Position numbers and translations under genes: made by a program
DNA from: JAGVSR01 sp963786675
GTDB taxonomy: Bacteria; Pseudomonadota; Alphaproteobacteria; Rhizobiales; Hyphomicrobiaceae
Assembly (NCBI GenBank): GCA_963786675.1
Contig: CAWAZY010000001.1
Coordinates: 248,001-312,000, forward strand
Direction of reading: 5' to 3'
DNA: 64,000 nt
Notes under the pieces: generated by a model
The model's input: the letters and a program-made list of their open reading frames with translations, nothing else
The model's database searches: none
Told to the model about the DNA's origin: nothing
Shown here: positions 17,103-28,240 of the stretch, piece after piece
Layout: every line of letters starts with the position of its first letter
How positions within the stretch are numbered: the first letter of the stretch is position 1

Positions 17103-19599
17103 CTATTCCGCGGCATCGAGGAATGTCGCCAGACTCTCAATTTCCGCCTGTGGCAGATCCCTGACATCAGCGAATTGTGATTCGAACGGTACCGCGCGCG
17201 CGGCATCGTTGGCCTTATACGGCTGGATTTCACCTGTCTTGGTCTGGATCTCCACGTCCTTCGTTTCGAAGCTGCCATCCGAATAGAGGACATTGACCCT
17301 GAGCTTGACCGACGCGACATCGGCCGGGTGTTCGCCCAGCAGCATGTCCGGACCTGCCCGCTCCAGCCAGTCCGGCAAAGGTGCCCCGTTCGCCTGCAGA
17401 ATCCGATATTGCACCACGGTCTTTTCCGCACCGGTCAGCGTGTTCCCAATGTGGACCATCAACAGCCGGTCGCGCACCAGGCTTTCGATCACGATCTGAT
17501 CGCCGCCAGCGCTGTCACCGCTATCGAGCAAGCTCATCCGCAGCGAGAACCCGGTCAGACCCTGGACGTCCCAGCTCCCTGTGAGGCGGTCGTAGCCGAG
17601 ACTTTCGAGTCGCTGATTGATGTCCCAAATGCGGGACGGATCGAGTGGTCCGATAATGCCGTTGCCGACATACGGAGCAAGGCTGCTGACACTGCCCAGC
17701 GGACGTACGGCATTCACCGTCTGCACGATGATGCCACCCTCGCCAATCGAGCCTGCGACACTGCCCAAACCGCCGAAGCTGCGCACCGTATCGACGACCA
17801 TGCCGTCGGCGGTGATCGACGTGAACTCGGTGACGGGTTCGGGCTCGTCCACGTCGGGTGTGTCGATGGCGATGAACGGTGGCTCTTCGACAGTGACCAT
17901 GACGGTTGCTGTCGCAAAGCCGCCCCGGCCGTCCGAGACGACATACGTCACCGTCGTCGCGCCGGAGAATCCAGGTGCGGGCACGAAGCGAATAGATCCG
18001 TCCGCCAGAATGCTAACCGAACCGTTCGGAGATTGGGCCGATGTGACGGTAAGAGGATCACCATCCACATCCGTATCGTTGAGCAGCACCCGGACCACAC
18101 CCGGCCGGTCAGGCTCGATGTTCAGTACATCGTTGGTGGCGACCGGCGGATCGTTGACCGGCGTCACCATGACCGTGACGGTATAGGTGTTGAGTTCGCC
18201 GTTGCCGTCGGTGACGCTGTAGGTGAACGTATCCGCCCCGTGGAAGTCGCGGTCCGGCACATAGACGTAGGTACCGTTCGGATTGACGGTCACCGTGCCG
18301 TGGCTCGGATTGCTGGCCTTGGAATAGGTGACGAGATCGCCGTCCGCATCCGTAGCAGCGGGCAGTGACCCCGAGATCGGCTGGTCCTCGGGCGTCGTGA
18401 TCGATGCTGGACCGGCGACCGGAGCATCGTTGGCGGGAACCACGTTCAACGTCACCGTCGCCTCGGAGAAGCCGCCGTTGCCGTCGCTGATGCGATAAAC
18501 GAAGCTATCGGTGCCGTTGTAGTTGGCATCCGGCGTATACGTGAAGGTGCCCGCCGCAGTCAAAACCAGCGTGCCGTGCGATGGGCCGGACACCGGAGAA
18601 ATCCCGTTGAGCGGGTTCGCATCGCCATCGACAACGTTCAGGGTATCGCCATCGACTTCGATGTCATTCGGCAGGACGTTTCCGGAACGCGGCGTGTCTT
18701 CGGTGACCGCGAATACGTCGTCAATAGCGACCGGCGGATCGTTGACCGGGCTCACGGGCCCAAGGATCAAGTTACCTGTATCCGTGCCACCGTTGCCGTC
18801 GGAGACGGTATACGTCGCAACCGGAACCGGGCCGGTGTAGTTCGGCGCAGGTGTGAACGTGTAGGTGCCATTGCCGGCAATCATGAGATCGCCCGACGCA
18901 AGGTTCACCGTCGTGCCCGCCGGATAGGTGCTGCCACCGACCGTGAACGTCGTCACTGTCAGCGGATCGTTCTCCACATCCGTGTCGTTGCCGAGCACAT
19001 TGCCGGAAACCGGCGTGTCCTCAGTAACGGGGACGATATCGTCAACCGCGACCGGCGGGTCGTTCACCGGATCGACCGTGACGGTGACCGTCGCGGTGTC
19101 CGTGCCGCCGTTGCCGTCGGAGATCGTGTAGGTGAACGTGTCCGTGCCGAAGAAGTTGGCGTCCGGCGTGTAGCTGACCACACCGCCGACCAGGGTCACC
19201 GTGCCGTTGGCCGGCTGCGTCACAGCCGTCACGCTCAACGTCTCACCGACGTCGGGCGCAAACGAGTCATTGCCGAGCACGGCGATGACCGTCGCGCCGC
19301 TGTCCTCGCCAACCGTGACCGCGTCGTTGACCGCATCCGGGTTGTCGTTCGCCGGATCGACGGTGACGGTGACCGTCGCGGTGTCCGTGCCGCCGTTGCC
19401 GTCGCTGATCGTATACGTGAACGTGTCCGTGCCGAAGAAGTTGGCATCCGGCGTGTAGCTGACCACACCACCGACCAGGGTGACTGTGCCGTTGGCCGGC
19501 TGCGTCACAGCCGTCACGCTCAACGTCTCGCCGACGTCGGGCGCAAAGCTGTCATTGCCGAGCACGGCGATGACCGTCGCGCCGCTGTCCTCGTCGACG
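17103..19599 (-). CDS. Giant DUF4347/cadherin-repeat surface protein, part 4 of 4 (C-terminal)
   Basis: The C-terminal segment of the 14.6-kb adhesin gene. It begins inside one of the 285-bp repeats, then encodes several more diverged cadherin/VCBS-like modules (each ending in a FTYSVTDGNGE or FVYRISDGNGG type strand) and finally a unique, non-repetitive C-terminus of about 270 residues (from the acidic DTPDVDEPEPVTEF to the end FLDAAE). No RTX nonapeptides (GGxGxD) are present, so this is not a classic type I substrate tail. The frame joins part 3 at about 19599, where an extra base is visible: neighbouring repeat copies read GACCGTGACC and this one GACGCGTGACC. Confidence 0.85.
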
Positions 19600-21055
19600 C
19601 GTGACCGCGTCGTCGATGGCATCCGGGTTGTCGTTCGACGGATCGACCGTGACGGTGACCGTCGCCGTATCTGTGCCGCCGTTGCCGTCGGAGATCGTGT
19701 AGGTGAACGTGTCGGTGCCGAAGAAGTTGGCGTCCGGCGTGTAGCTGACCACACCGCCGACCAGGGTCACCGTGCCGTTGGCCGGCTGCGTCACAGCCGT
19801 CACGCTCAACGTCTCACCGACGTCGGGCGCAAACGAGTCATTGCCGAGCACGGCGATGACCGTCGCGCCGCTGTCCTCGCCAACCGTGACCGCGTCGTTG
19901 ATGGCATCCGGGTTGTCGTTCACCGGATCGACGGTGACGGTGACCGTCGCGGTGTCCGTGCCGCCGTTGCCGTCGGAGATCGTGTAGGTGAACGTGTCCG
20001 TGCCGAAGAAGTTGGCATCCGGCGTGTAGCTGACCACACCACCGACCAGGGTGACTGTGCCGTTGGCCGGCTGCGTCACAGCCGTCACGCTCAACGTCTC
20101 GCCGACGTCGGGCGCAAAGCTGTCATTGCCGAGCACGGCGATGACCGTCGCGCCGCTGTCCTCGCCGACCGTGACCGCGTCGTCGATCGCATCCGGGTTG
20201 TCGTTCACCGGATCGACCGTGACGGTGACCGTCGCGGTGTCCGTGCCGCCGTTGCCGTCGGAGATCGTGTAGGTGAACGTGTCCGTGCCGAAGAAGTTGG
20301 CGTCCGGCGTGTAGCTGACCACACCGCCGACCAGGGTCACCGTGCCGTTGGCCGGCTGCGTCACAGCCGTCACGCTCAACGTCTCGCCGACGTCGGGCGC
20401 AAAGCTGTCATTGCCGAGCACGGCGATGACCGTCGCGCCGCTGTCCTCGCCAACCGTCACCGCGTCGTTGACCGCATCCGGGTTGTCGTTCACCGGATCG
20501 ACGGTGACGGTGACCGTCGCGGTGTCCGTGCCGCCGTTGCCGTCGGAGATCGTGTAGGTGAACGTGTCGGTGCCGAAGAAGTTGGCGTCCGGCGTGTAGC
20601 TGACCACACCACCGACCAGGGTCACCGTGCCGTTGGCCGGCTGCGTCACAGCCGTCACGCTCAACGTCTCGCCGACGTCGGGCGCAAAGCTGTCATTGCC
20701 GAGCACGGCGATGACCGTCGCGCCGCTGTCCTCGCCAACCGTCACCGCGTCGTTGACCGCATCCGGGTTGTCGTTCACCGGATCGACGGTGACGGTGACC
20801 GTCGCGGTGTCCGTGCCGCCGTTGCCGTCGCTGATCGTATACGTGAACGTGTCGGTGCCGAAGAAGTTGGCATCCGGCGTGTAGCTGACCACACCACCGA
20901 CCAGGGTGACTGTGCCGTTGGCCGGCTGCGTCACAGCCGTCACGCTCAACGTCTCACCGACATCGGGCGCAAACGAGTCATTGCCGAGCACGGCGATGAC
21001 CGTCGCGCCGCTGTCCTCGCCAACCGTGACCGCGTCGTTGATGGCATCCGGGTTG
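19060..21055 (-). repeat. Seven tandem 285-bp (95-residue) near-identical repeats
   Basis: Anchor sequence GTGCCGTTGGCCGGCTG recurs at 19201, 19486, 19772, 20057, 20342, 20627 and 20912, i.e. every 285 bases except one step of 286, which pinpoints the inserted base near 19599. Each unit encodes one cadherin/VCBS-like module starting NPDAVNDAVTVGEDSG and ending TATVTVTVDPVND. Copies differ by a handful of mostly silent changes (GTGACC/GTCACC, GCATCC/GCGTCC), so the array expanded recently or is kept uniform by recombination. Copy number is expected to vary between strains and may be wrong in short-read assemblies. Confidence 0.93.
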
Positions 21056-24042
21056 TCGTTCACGGGTGCAACGGTGACCGTCACCGTCGCGTTTGCCGTT
21101 CCACCATTGCCATCGCTGATCTGGTAGACGATCGTATCAGTGCCGTTGAAGTTGAGCGCCGGCGTGTACGTGATCGTACCGTTCCCGTTGATGATAACGG
21201 TGCCGTTTCCGGCCGATGCCCCCGTTACCGACAGCGGATCGCCGTCGGGATCGCTATCGTTGCCGAGCACCGCAATGGTGACCGCAGTATCCTCGGCCGT
21301 CGAGGCCGTGTCGTTGTTTGCCGTCGGCGCCGGATTGGAGACATTCCAGGTAAAGATGGTCGAGACCGTTCCGCCCGGATTTCCATCGTTCGCCGTAATG
21401 GTCACCGTATAGGGCCCCGTCTGCGAAGCCGACGGATCGATGGTGCCCGAGATGACCCCTGTGGTTCCATTGATGGTCAGGCCTGGCGGCAGCCCCGTCG
21501 CCGTGTAGGTAAGGGTATCGCCGTCGGCATCCGCGAACGAGCCCGAGACATTGACAGAAACCGACTGACCATCCTGGCTCGATTGATTGCCAAGACCAAC
21601 GGTCGTCGGCGCGTCGTTGACGTCCGCCACAATCACGGTGACCGTCGTCGTCTCCGTCACACCCCCCGAAGAGACCGTGTACGTAAACGAATCTGTGCCT
21701 TGGAAATTGGTGTTCGGCGTGTAGACGATGGTGCCGTCGCCGAGGAAGCTGACGGTGCCACTGGCGCCCTGCGTGACGGACGAAACAAGCGCACCAGGCG
21801 ACTCGAAGTTGTCGGCCGAAGCACCGTTCGTGCCCGTGATCACATTCACCGTCACCGGCGTATCTTCATTCGTGGTGACTGAATCGGCCACAATGTCCGC
21901 GACCGCCGCGATTGTGATGCTGATAGATCCCGACGACGTCACTGTGCCATCCGTGGTCGTCACGGAAATGCCAGCAGCACCGTGGTAGTCGGCAGTTGGC
22001 GCGAACGAAAGGCCGTCCAGGGCCGCCGTCAGATCTGCGACCAGACCTGAAATCGTGACAGTCCCGGTCCCGTCGCCCGAAACCGTGATGCCTGCGGTCG
22101 ATCCTAAAGTGAGGACGCCATTGGCTGCCGAAAGCGTCATCGTGACCGTATCGCCATCGATATCGGCGACGGTGAGAGCGTTACCGTTGGCTCCGGAGAA
22201 GACAACGTTCGTATCTTCATTCGTCGTCTGGGCGGCCGGCAGCGCCATCACAAACGCATCGTTGACTGCGTTGACCGTGACGTTCACCGTCGCCGTCTCG
22301 GTTACGCCGCCAGATGTGACGGTGTAGGTAAAGCTGTCGGTGCCGTTGAAGTTCGCATCCGGCGTGTAGGTAACATTGCCACCGGCGCCGATCGTGACCG
22401 TGCCATTAGCAGGTTGCGTCACCGCGGACACGACCGCACCCGGATTCTCGAAGCTGTCGTTGGTCAGAACATTGACGGTTACGGCCGCATCTTCGTTGGT
22501 AGTGATGGCGTTGGCCGCGATATCGACCACGGGCGTAATGTTGATCGCCACGCTTCCGTTGGCCGTCGCCGTCCCGTCTGTCGTGCTGATTGTCAGCAGC
22601 GCCGCGCCAAAGTAGTCGGCGGTGGGAGTGAAGATCATCCCGTCGAGCGCGGCGTTGATGTCCGCAGCAGCCCCCGTGATCGTCAGCGTTCCCGTGCCGT
22701 CGCCGGTCACGGTGACGCCCGCCACCGCGCCGAGATCCAGGACACCATTGGTCACCGCAACCGTCGCGGTCAGAACATCGCCATCAAGGTCGGCCACGGT
22801 GATGGCATTGCCGCTCCCAGCCGCAAAGGTCAACAGCGCGTCTTCCGCGATCGTCTGCGCCGCCGGAACCGAAAGCGCGGGCGCGTCGTTCACCGGGTTC
22901 ACAGTGACGGTGACCGTTGCGGTCTCCGTCACACCGCCCGATGTCACCGTGTACGTGAACGTATCCGTGCCGTGGAAGTTGGCGTTCGGCGTATACGTCA
23001 CGGTCCCGTCGCCGTTGTTGGCGACCGAACCGTTCGATCCCTGGGTCACGGCCGTCACCGTACGGCCCGGGTTCTCGAAGCTGTCGTTGGTGATGACGTC
23101 GACTGTGACGGCAGTGTCCTCATTGGTCGAGCTGGTGTCGTTCGCAATATCGCCGACAGCTGCCAATGTGATGCTGACGTTCCCTGCGACCGGTGCGGCG
23201 ATGCCGTCCGTGGTCGAGACCGAGAGCAATACACCACCGAAATAGTCTGCGACCGGCGCAAAGGTCAGGCCGTTGAGCGCGGCAGTGACCGCGGCGGGCG
23301 TTCCCGAAAGTGTCACGCTGCCGCTGCCGTTGCCGGTTATGGTCACGCCGGGCGTGGCAATCGCCGTGAGCGTTCCCGCCGGAACCGAGAGCGTCGTAGT
23401 GACACTGGCGCCGGTGTCCACATCGCCGATGACGATCTGGTTGCCGTTCGCGCCGGAGAAGATAACTGACGTATCTTCCGTTCCCGCCTGCGCGGGCGGC
23501 AGCACCTGAGTCGGCACATCGTTGATCGGATCAACGTTGATCGTGACGGTCGTAGTCTCCGTCACGCCGCCCGAGGTCACCGTATAGGTAAAGCTGTCGG
23601 TGCCATGGAAATTTGCATCCGGCGTGTAGGTGACGTTGCCTGCCGAATCGATGGCCACCGTGCCATTGGCAGGCTGCGTGTACCCGGTTACCGCGGGAGT
23701 GCCTTCGAAGCTGTCAGCAGTGGCTCCGTTTGTTCCAGTGACCACGTTGAAGGTCAGAACCTGGTCTTCATCGCCCGTGATCGTATCAACTGTAATGTCG
23801 GCGACAGGCGTTACCGAAATATCGACCGTGCTCACCGTGGCCGGCGCAATGCCGTCGCTCGTCGATACGTTCAGCGTGTCGGAGCCGTAATAGTCCGGCG
23901 TGCTGGCATAGGTGAGGCCGCTCAGCGCAGCCGTGACGTTCGCTGGTGTTCCACTCACGGTCACACTGCCCGTGCCGTCACCGGACACGGTGACGCCGAC
24001 GATCGAGCCGAGGGTCAATGTTCCATTCGCAACGCTCAGAGT
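19600..24042 (-). CDS. Giant DUF4347/cadherin-repeat surface protein, part 3 of 4
   Basis: About 1,480 residues made only of cadherin/Ig-like beta modules. The upstream two thirds are diverged modules of roughly 95-130 residues with the recurring pattern NEDTAVTVNV, TQPANGTVTI, YTPDANFNGTDSFTYTVTSG. One module (near 21480) resembles an Ig domain with the pattern GLPPGLTINGTTGVISGTI. The downstream third enters the near-identical 95-residue repeats. The frame as sequenced stops at 19552; the extra base at 24042/24043 that separates it from part 2 is proven by a near-identical copy at about 25312, which lacks it. These modules usually bind calcium and form long extracellular rods. Confidence 0.85.
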
Positions 24043-27000
24043 TCGTGGTGACGTTGCCGTCCACGTCGGCGATCGAGAGGGCATTCCCGTTCGCCGAAGA
24101 GAACACGAGGTCCGTATCCTCGGCCGTTGCCTGGGCGCCGGGCACCGTCTGCGTCGGCGCGTCGTTGACCGCGTTGACCGTCACGTTGACCGTCGCCGTC
24201 TCCGTCACGCCGCCCGAAGTGACGGTGTAGGTGAAGCTGTCGGAGCCATTGAAGTTGGCATCCGGCACGAACACGACGTTGCCGGCGGCATCGATGGTCA
24301 CCGTCCCGTTGGCGGGCTGGGTGAACGACGTCACCACGGGCAAGCCCTCGAAGGTGTCCGCCGTCGCGCCGTTGGTGCCCGTCAGAACGTTGAAGTTCAG
24401 GGTCGTGTCTTCGTTCACAGAAACCGTATCGTTGGTGATATCGGCTACGGGGACGACCGTGATTGCGACCGAGCTGACAGTCGCCGGAGCGATTCCATCG
24501 GTGGTCGAGATATCGAGCGACGTCGCGCCGCTCCAATCCGCATCGGGCGCAAAGGCGAGACCAGCCAGCGCGGCGGTCACTTGAGTGGGAGTCCCGGAAA
24601 TCGTCACGGTTCCGGTTCCATCGCCCGTCACGGTGACACCGACCGTGGAGCCCAACGTCAGTGTGCCATTGCCGACGGTCAGGGTCGTCGTGACATTGCC
24701 GTCCACGTCGGCAATCGTGATAGCGTTGCCGTTTCCACTGGAGAAGACGAGCGCCGTATCCTCATTCGTCAATTGCGCGGCAGGCACCGTGTTGACGGGC
24801 GCGTCGTTAACCGACGTCACGGACATGGTCACCGTGGTCGTCTCGGTCACGCCACCCGATGTGACGGTATAGGTAAAGCTATCCGGACCGTTGAAGTTCG
24901 CGTCTGGCGTGTAGGTCACGTTGCCACCGACGCCGATCGAAACCGTTCCATTCGCGGGTTGGGTCACGGCGGACACGACTGCGCCAGGGTTCTCAAAGCT
25001 GTCGTTGGTCAGCACGTTGATCGTAAGCGGCGTATCCTCAAGAGTGGATCCCGCGTTCGAAGCAATGTCGGCGACAGGCGTCACCGAGATATCGACCGTG
25101 CTCACCGTGGCTGGCGCAATGCCGTCGCTCGTCGAAACGTTAAGCGTGGTCAGACCATTCCAGTCCGCGGTTGGAGCAAAGGCCAAACCAGACAAAGCTG
25201 CTGTGACCTGGGCGCCGGAGCCAGAAACCGTGACGGTGCCCGTTCCATTTCCGGTTACGGTGACGCCGACGATCGAGCCGAGGGTCAATGTTCCATTCGC
25301 AACGCTCAGAGTCGTGGTGACGTTGCCGTCCACGTCGGCGATCGAGAGGGCATTCCCGTTCGCCGAAGAGAACACGAGGTCCGTATCCTCGGCCGTTGCC
25401 TGGGCGCCGGGCACCGTCTGCGTCGGCGCGTCGTTGACCGCGTTGACGGTCACGGAGACCGTCGCCGTCTCCGTTACGCCGCCCGAGGTCACCGTGTAGG
25501 TGAAGCTGTCGCTGCCGTTGAAGTTCGCGTTCGGCACGAACACGACGTTACCGGCCGCATCGATGGTCACCGTCCCGTTGGCGGGCTGCGTGTACGACGT
25601 CACCACGGGCAAGCCCTCGAAGGTGTCCGCCGTCGCGCCGTTGGTGCCCGTCAGAACGTTGAAGTTCAGGGTCGTGTCTTCGTTCACAGACACCGTATCA
25701 TTGGTGATGTCCGCGACCGGGCTCACCGTGATCGCGATGCTGCCCACCGCGCTCAGGCTGCCGTCCGAGGTCAGCACGCTCAGCGCGACGGAGCCATTGT
25801 AGTCTGCCGCCGGCGTGTAGCTGATCGTCGCCAGCGCCGCGTTGATCTGCGCCGCCGTTCCAGAGATCGTCACCGAGGTGCCGCCGTTGCCGGTGATCGT
25901 CGCGCCGCCGCCCGTCACCACGGACAGACCGCCGGTGCCGGCCGGAATGGAGATTGTTGTCGTCAGCGCACCGCCGTCCACGTCGGCCACGCTGGTACCC
26001 GTGATGGCCAGAACCGTATCCTCGGCCGTTGCCTGGGCGCCGGGCACCGTCTGCGTCGGCGCGTCGTTGACCGCGTTGACGGTCACGGAGACCGTCGCCG
26101 TCTCCGTTACGCCACCCGAGGTCACCGTGTAGGTGAAGCTGTCCGTACCGTTGAAGTTCGCATCCGGCACGAACACGACGTTGCCGGCGGCATCGATCGT
26201 CACCGTCCCGTTGGCGGGCTGGGTGAACGAGGTCACCACGGGCGAACCCTCGAAGGTGTCCGCCGTCGCGCCGTTGGTGCCCGTCAGAACGTTGAAGTTC
26301 AGGGTCGTGTCTTCGTTCACAGACACCGTATCATTGGTGATGTCCGCGACCGGCTGGATCGCAATGGTCCGGCTATCGGTATCGGTCAGCGTGCCATCGG
26401 TTGTTGCGATTTGGAAGCTGGCACTACCGTTGTAGTCGGCCACCGGCGCAAAACTCAGCGTCGCCAGAGCGGTGTTGATCTGGGACGCGGTACCCACCAG
26501 CGTCAAAGTGCCCGTTCCGCCGCCGGACACCGAGGCGCCACCGGTTACGCCAAGCGACAGCGCGCCGTTCGTAACGGTGACCGTCGTGGTCAGCGTGCCG
26601 CTGTCCACATCCGCGACCGAGAGACCGGAGACAGCCAGCGTGCCGTCCTCATTCATCGGACCGATTGTGACCGGAACGGCATTGACGGGCGCGTCGTTGA
26701 CCGGCGTCACGTTAACGGTGACCGTCGCGGTATCGGTGCCGCCGTTGCCGTCCGAGATCGTGTAGGTGAACGTGGTGCTGCCGTTGAAGTTGGCGTTCGG
26801 CGTGAAGGTCACGCCGGTCGCGGTGAACGTCACCGTGCCACCCACAGGCTGCGTCACGCCGGTGATGCTCAGCGTCTCGCCCGTATCGGGACTGATCGTG
26901 TCGTTGGCGAGCACAGCAAACGTCGTCGCGCCGGAATCCTCCGCGACTGTGTAGCTGTCGTTGACCGCATCCGGCGCATCGTTGACCGGCGTAATCGAGA

Positions 27001-28240
27001 TCAGGCGATTGTCGGCATCGCTCAGCGGTCCTCCGGCACCGGTGTTCCCGCCGTCGTTCGTCGTCATCGTCAGGACGACCGTACCATTGGCGTTCGCAAC
27101 GGGTGTGTAGGCCGGGGCCGCCCCGCTGCCGAGGTAGGCGTTGATACTGGACAGCGTACCCGTCAGGGTCAGCGTTGCCGTACCCGAACCCGCAATCGTC
27201 ACGCCACCACCCGAAGCAGCAGTCAGGTGGCCCGAGCCGACGTTCAGCGTCACCGTTATCGTGCCCGATGCCGCATCGACGTCCGCGACCGACAGCCCGG
27301 TGAGCTGCACTGACGAGTCCTCTGGCGTCGACCAACCGACCGACCCGTTCGTCGCGCCAGGTAGCGTATTCACGGGCGCGTCGTTCATGGGGTTGACGGT
27401 CAGGGTCACCGTCGCCGTACCGATGTCGCCGTCGGCGTCGGTGTAGCTGTAGGTGAACGTATCGGTGCCGTTGAAGTTGGCGTTGGGCGTGTAGACGAAC
27501 GCGCCCGTCGACGTATTAAACGACGTGAGCGTGCCATTGGCTGGGCCGGTTGCGACGGCAAAAGCTCCGCCGCCATCACCAAGATCGGTGTCGTTGGCCG
27601 CGACGTTGCCGGAAATCGCCGTGTCCTCGCTACCAGATGCGGCATCGGCGATGAGATCCGGCGTGCGATCGATCGAAATCGTTGCGACGGCGATATTGGA
27701 GTTCGCGGACCCGTCGTTGACGACCACGGTGATGGAGCGCGGCGTCGTGTGCGCCGGGGTGGCCATGTCGCCGGTATTCTCAAACTGAACGAGCGCAATC
27801 GCGGCCGCATACTGCGCCTTCGTCGCCACGCCCGAGAAGGTGACCGAGGTGTCGGTGCGGGTCCAGCTGATCGATCCGATCGATCCGCTGGCAGCAGCCG
27901 AGCCGTTGACCAGCAGACGGTCGCCCGACTGCGGGTTGGTCAGCGTGATCTGGCCGGACACCATGTTGGCGCTGTCGGCATCGAAGATCGAAAGGTCCGT
28001 ATCAGAAATCGATACTGGCGTGCCGTTTTCCGTATAAGTCGCCGTCCAGCCCGTATCGACCAGATCAGCTGTGTAAGTTGTCGTCGTTGTCGTCACAGTG
28101 TTGTTGACGACGACGTTGTCGATGGCCAGATCGTCGCTGCCCGCGCCTGAAGGCCCGTTGGCATACGAGAACACCAGGTTGCCGGATGTCGTGATGGCGG
28201 AGGGCAGACTGATGGTCACGGAAGTCAACGTGCCCGTCGA
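24043..28240 (-). CDS. Giant DUF4347/cadherin-repeat surface protein, part 2 of 4
   Basis: About 1,400 residues of cadherin/Ig-like modules. Segments encoding NEDTTLNFNVLTGTNGATAD recur three times nearly unchanged (around 24380, 25650 and 26300), and other stretches of about 190 bases are duplicated almost exactly (24001-24190 versus 25271-25460), which shows recent internal duplication. Typical pairs are ITNDTVSVNEDTT followed by GGVTETATVSVTVNAVNDAP. The sequenced frame ends at a stop at 23978. Its join to part 1 lies near 28238, where removal of one C on the plus strand gives a continuous product. Confidence 0.85.

Noticed and set aside
19060..21055. CRISPR array
   Set aside because: The repeat unit is 285 bases, in frame, and codes for a protein module; there are no spacers.
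19480..21882. 800-codon open frame on the plus strand
   Set aside because: It is the antisense shadow of the 285-bp adhesin repeats. Its product is a monotonous Arg/Asp/Val repeat with no fold, and the opposite strand encodes clear cadherin modules.
23912..27313. 1,133-codon open frame on the plus strand
   Set aside because: Also antisense to the adhesin; Arg/His/Gly-rich composition typical of the complement of GC-rich coding DNA.
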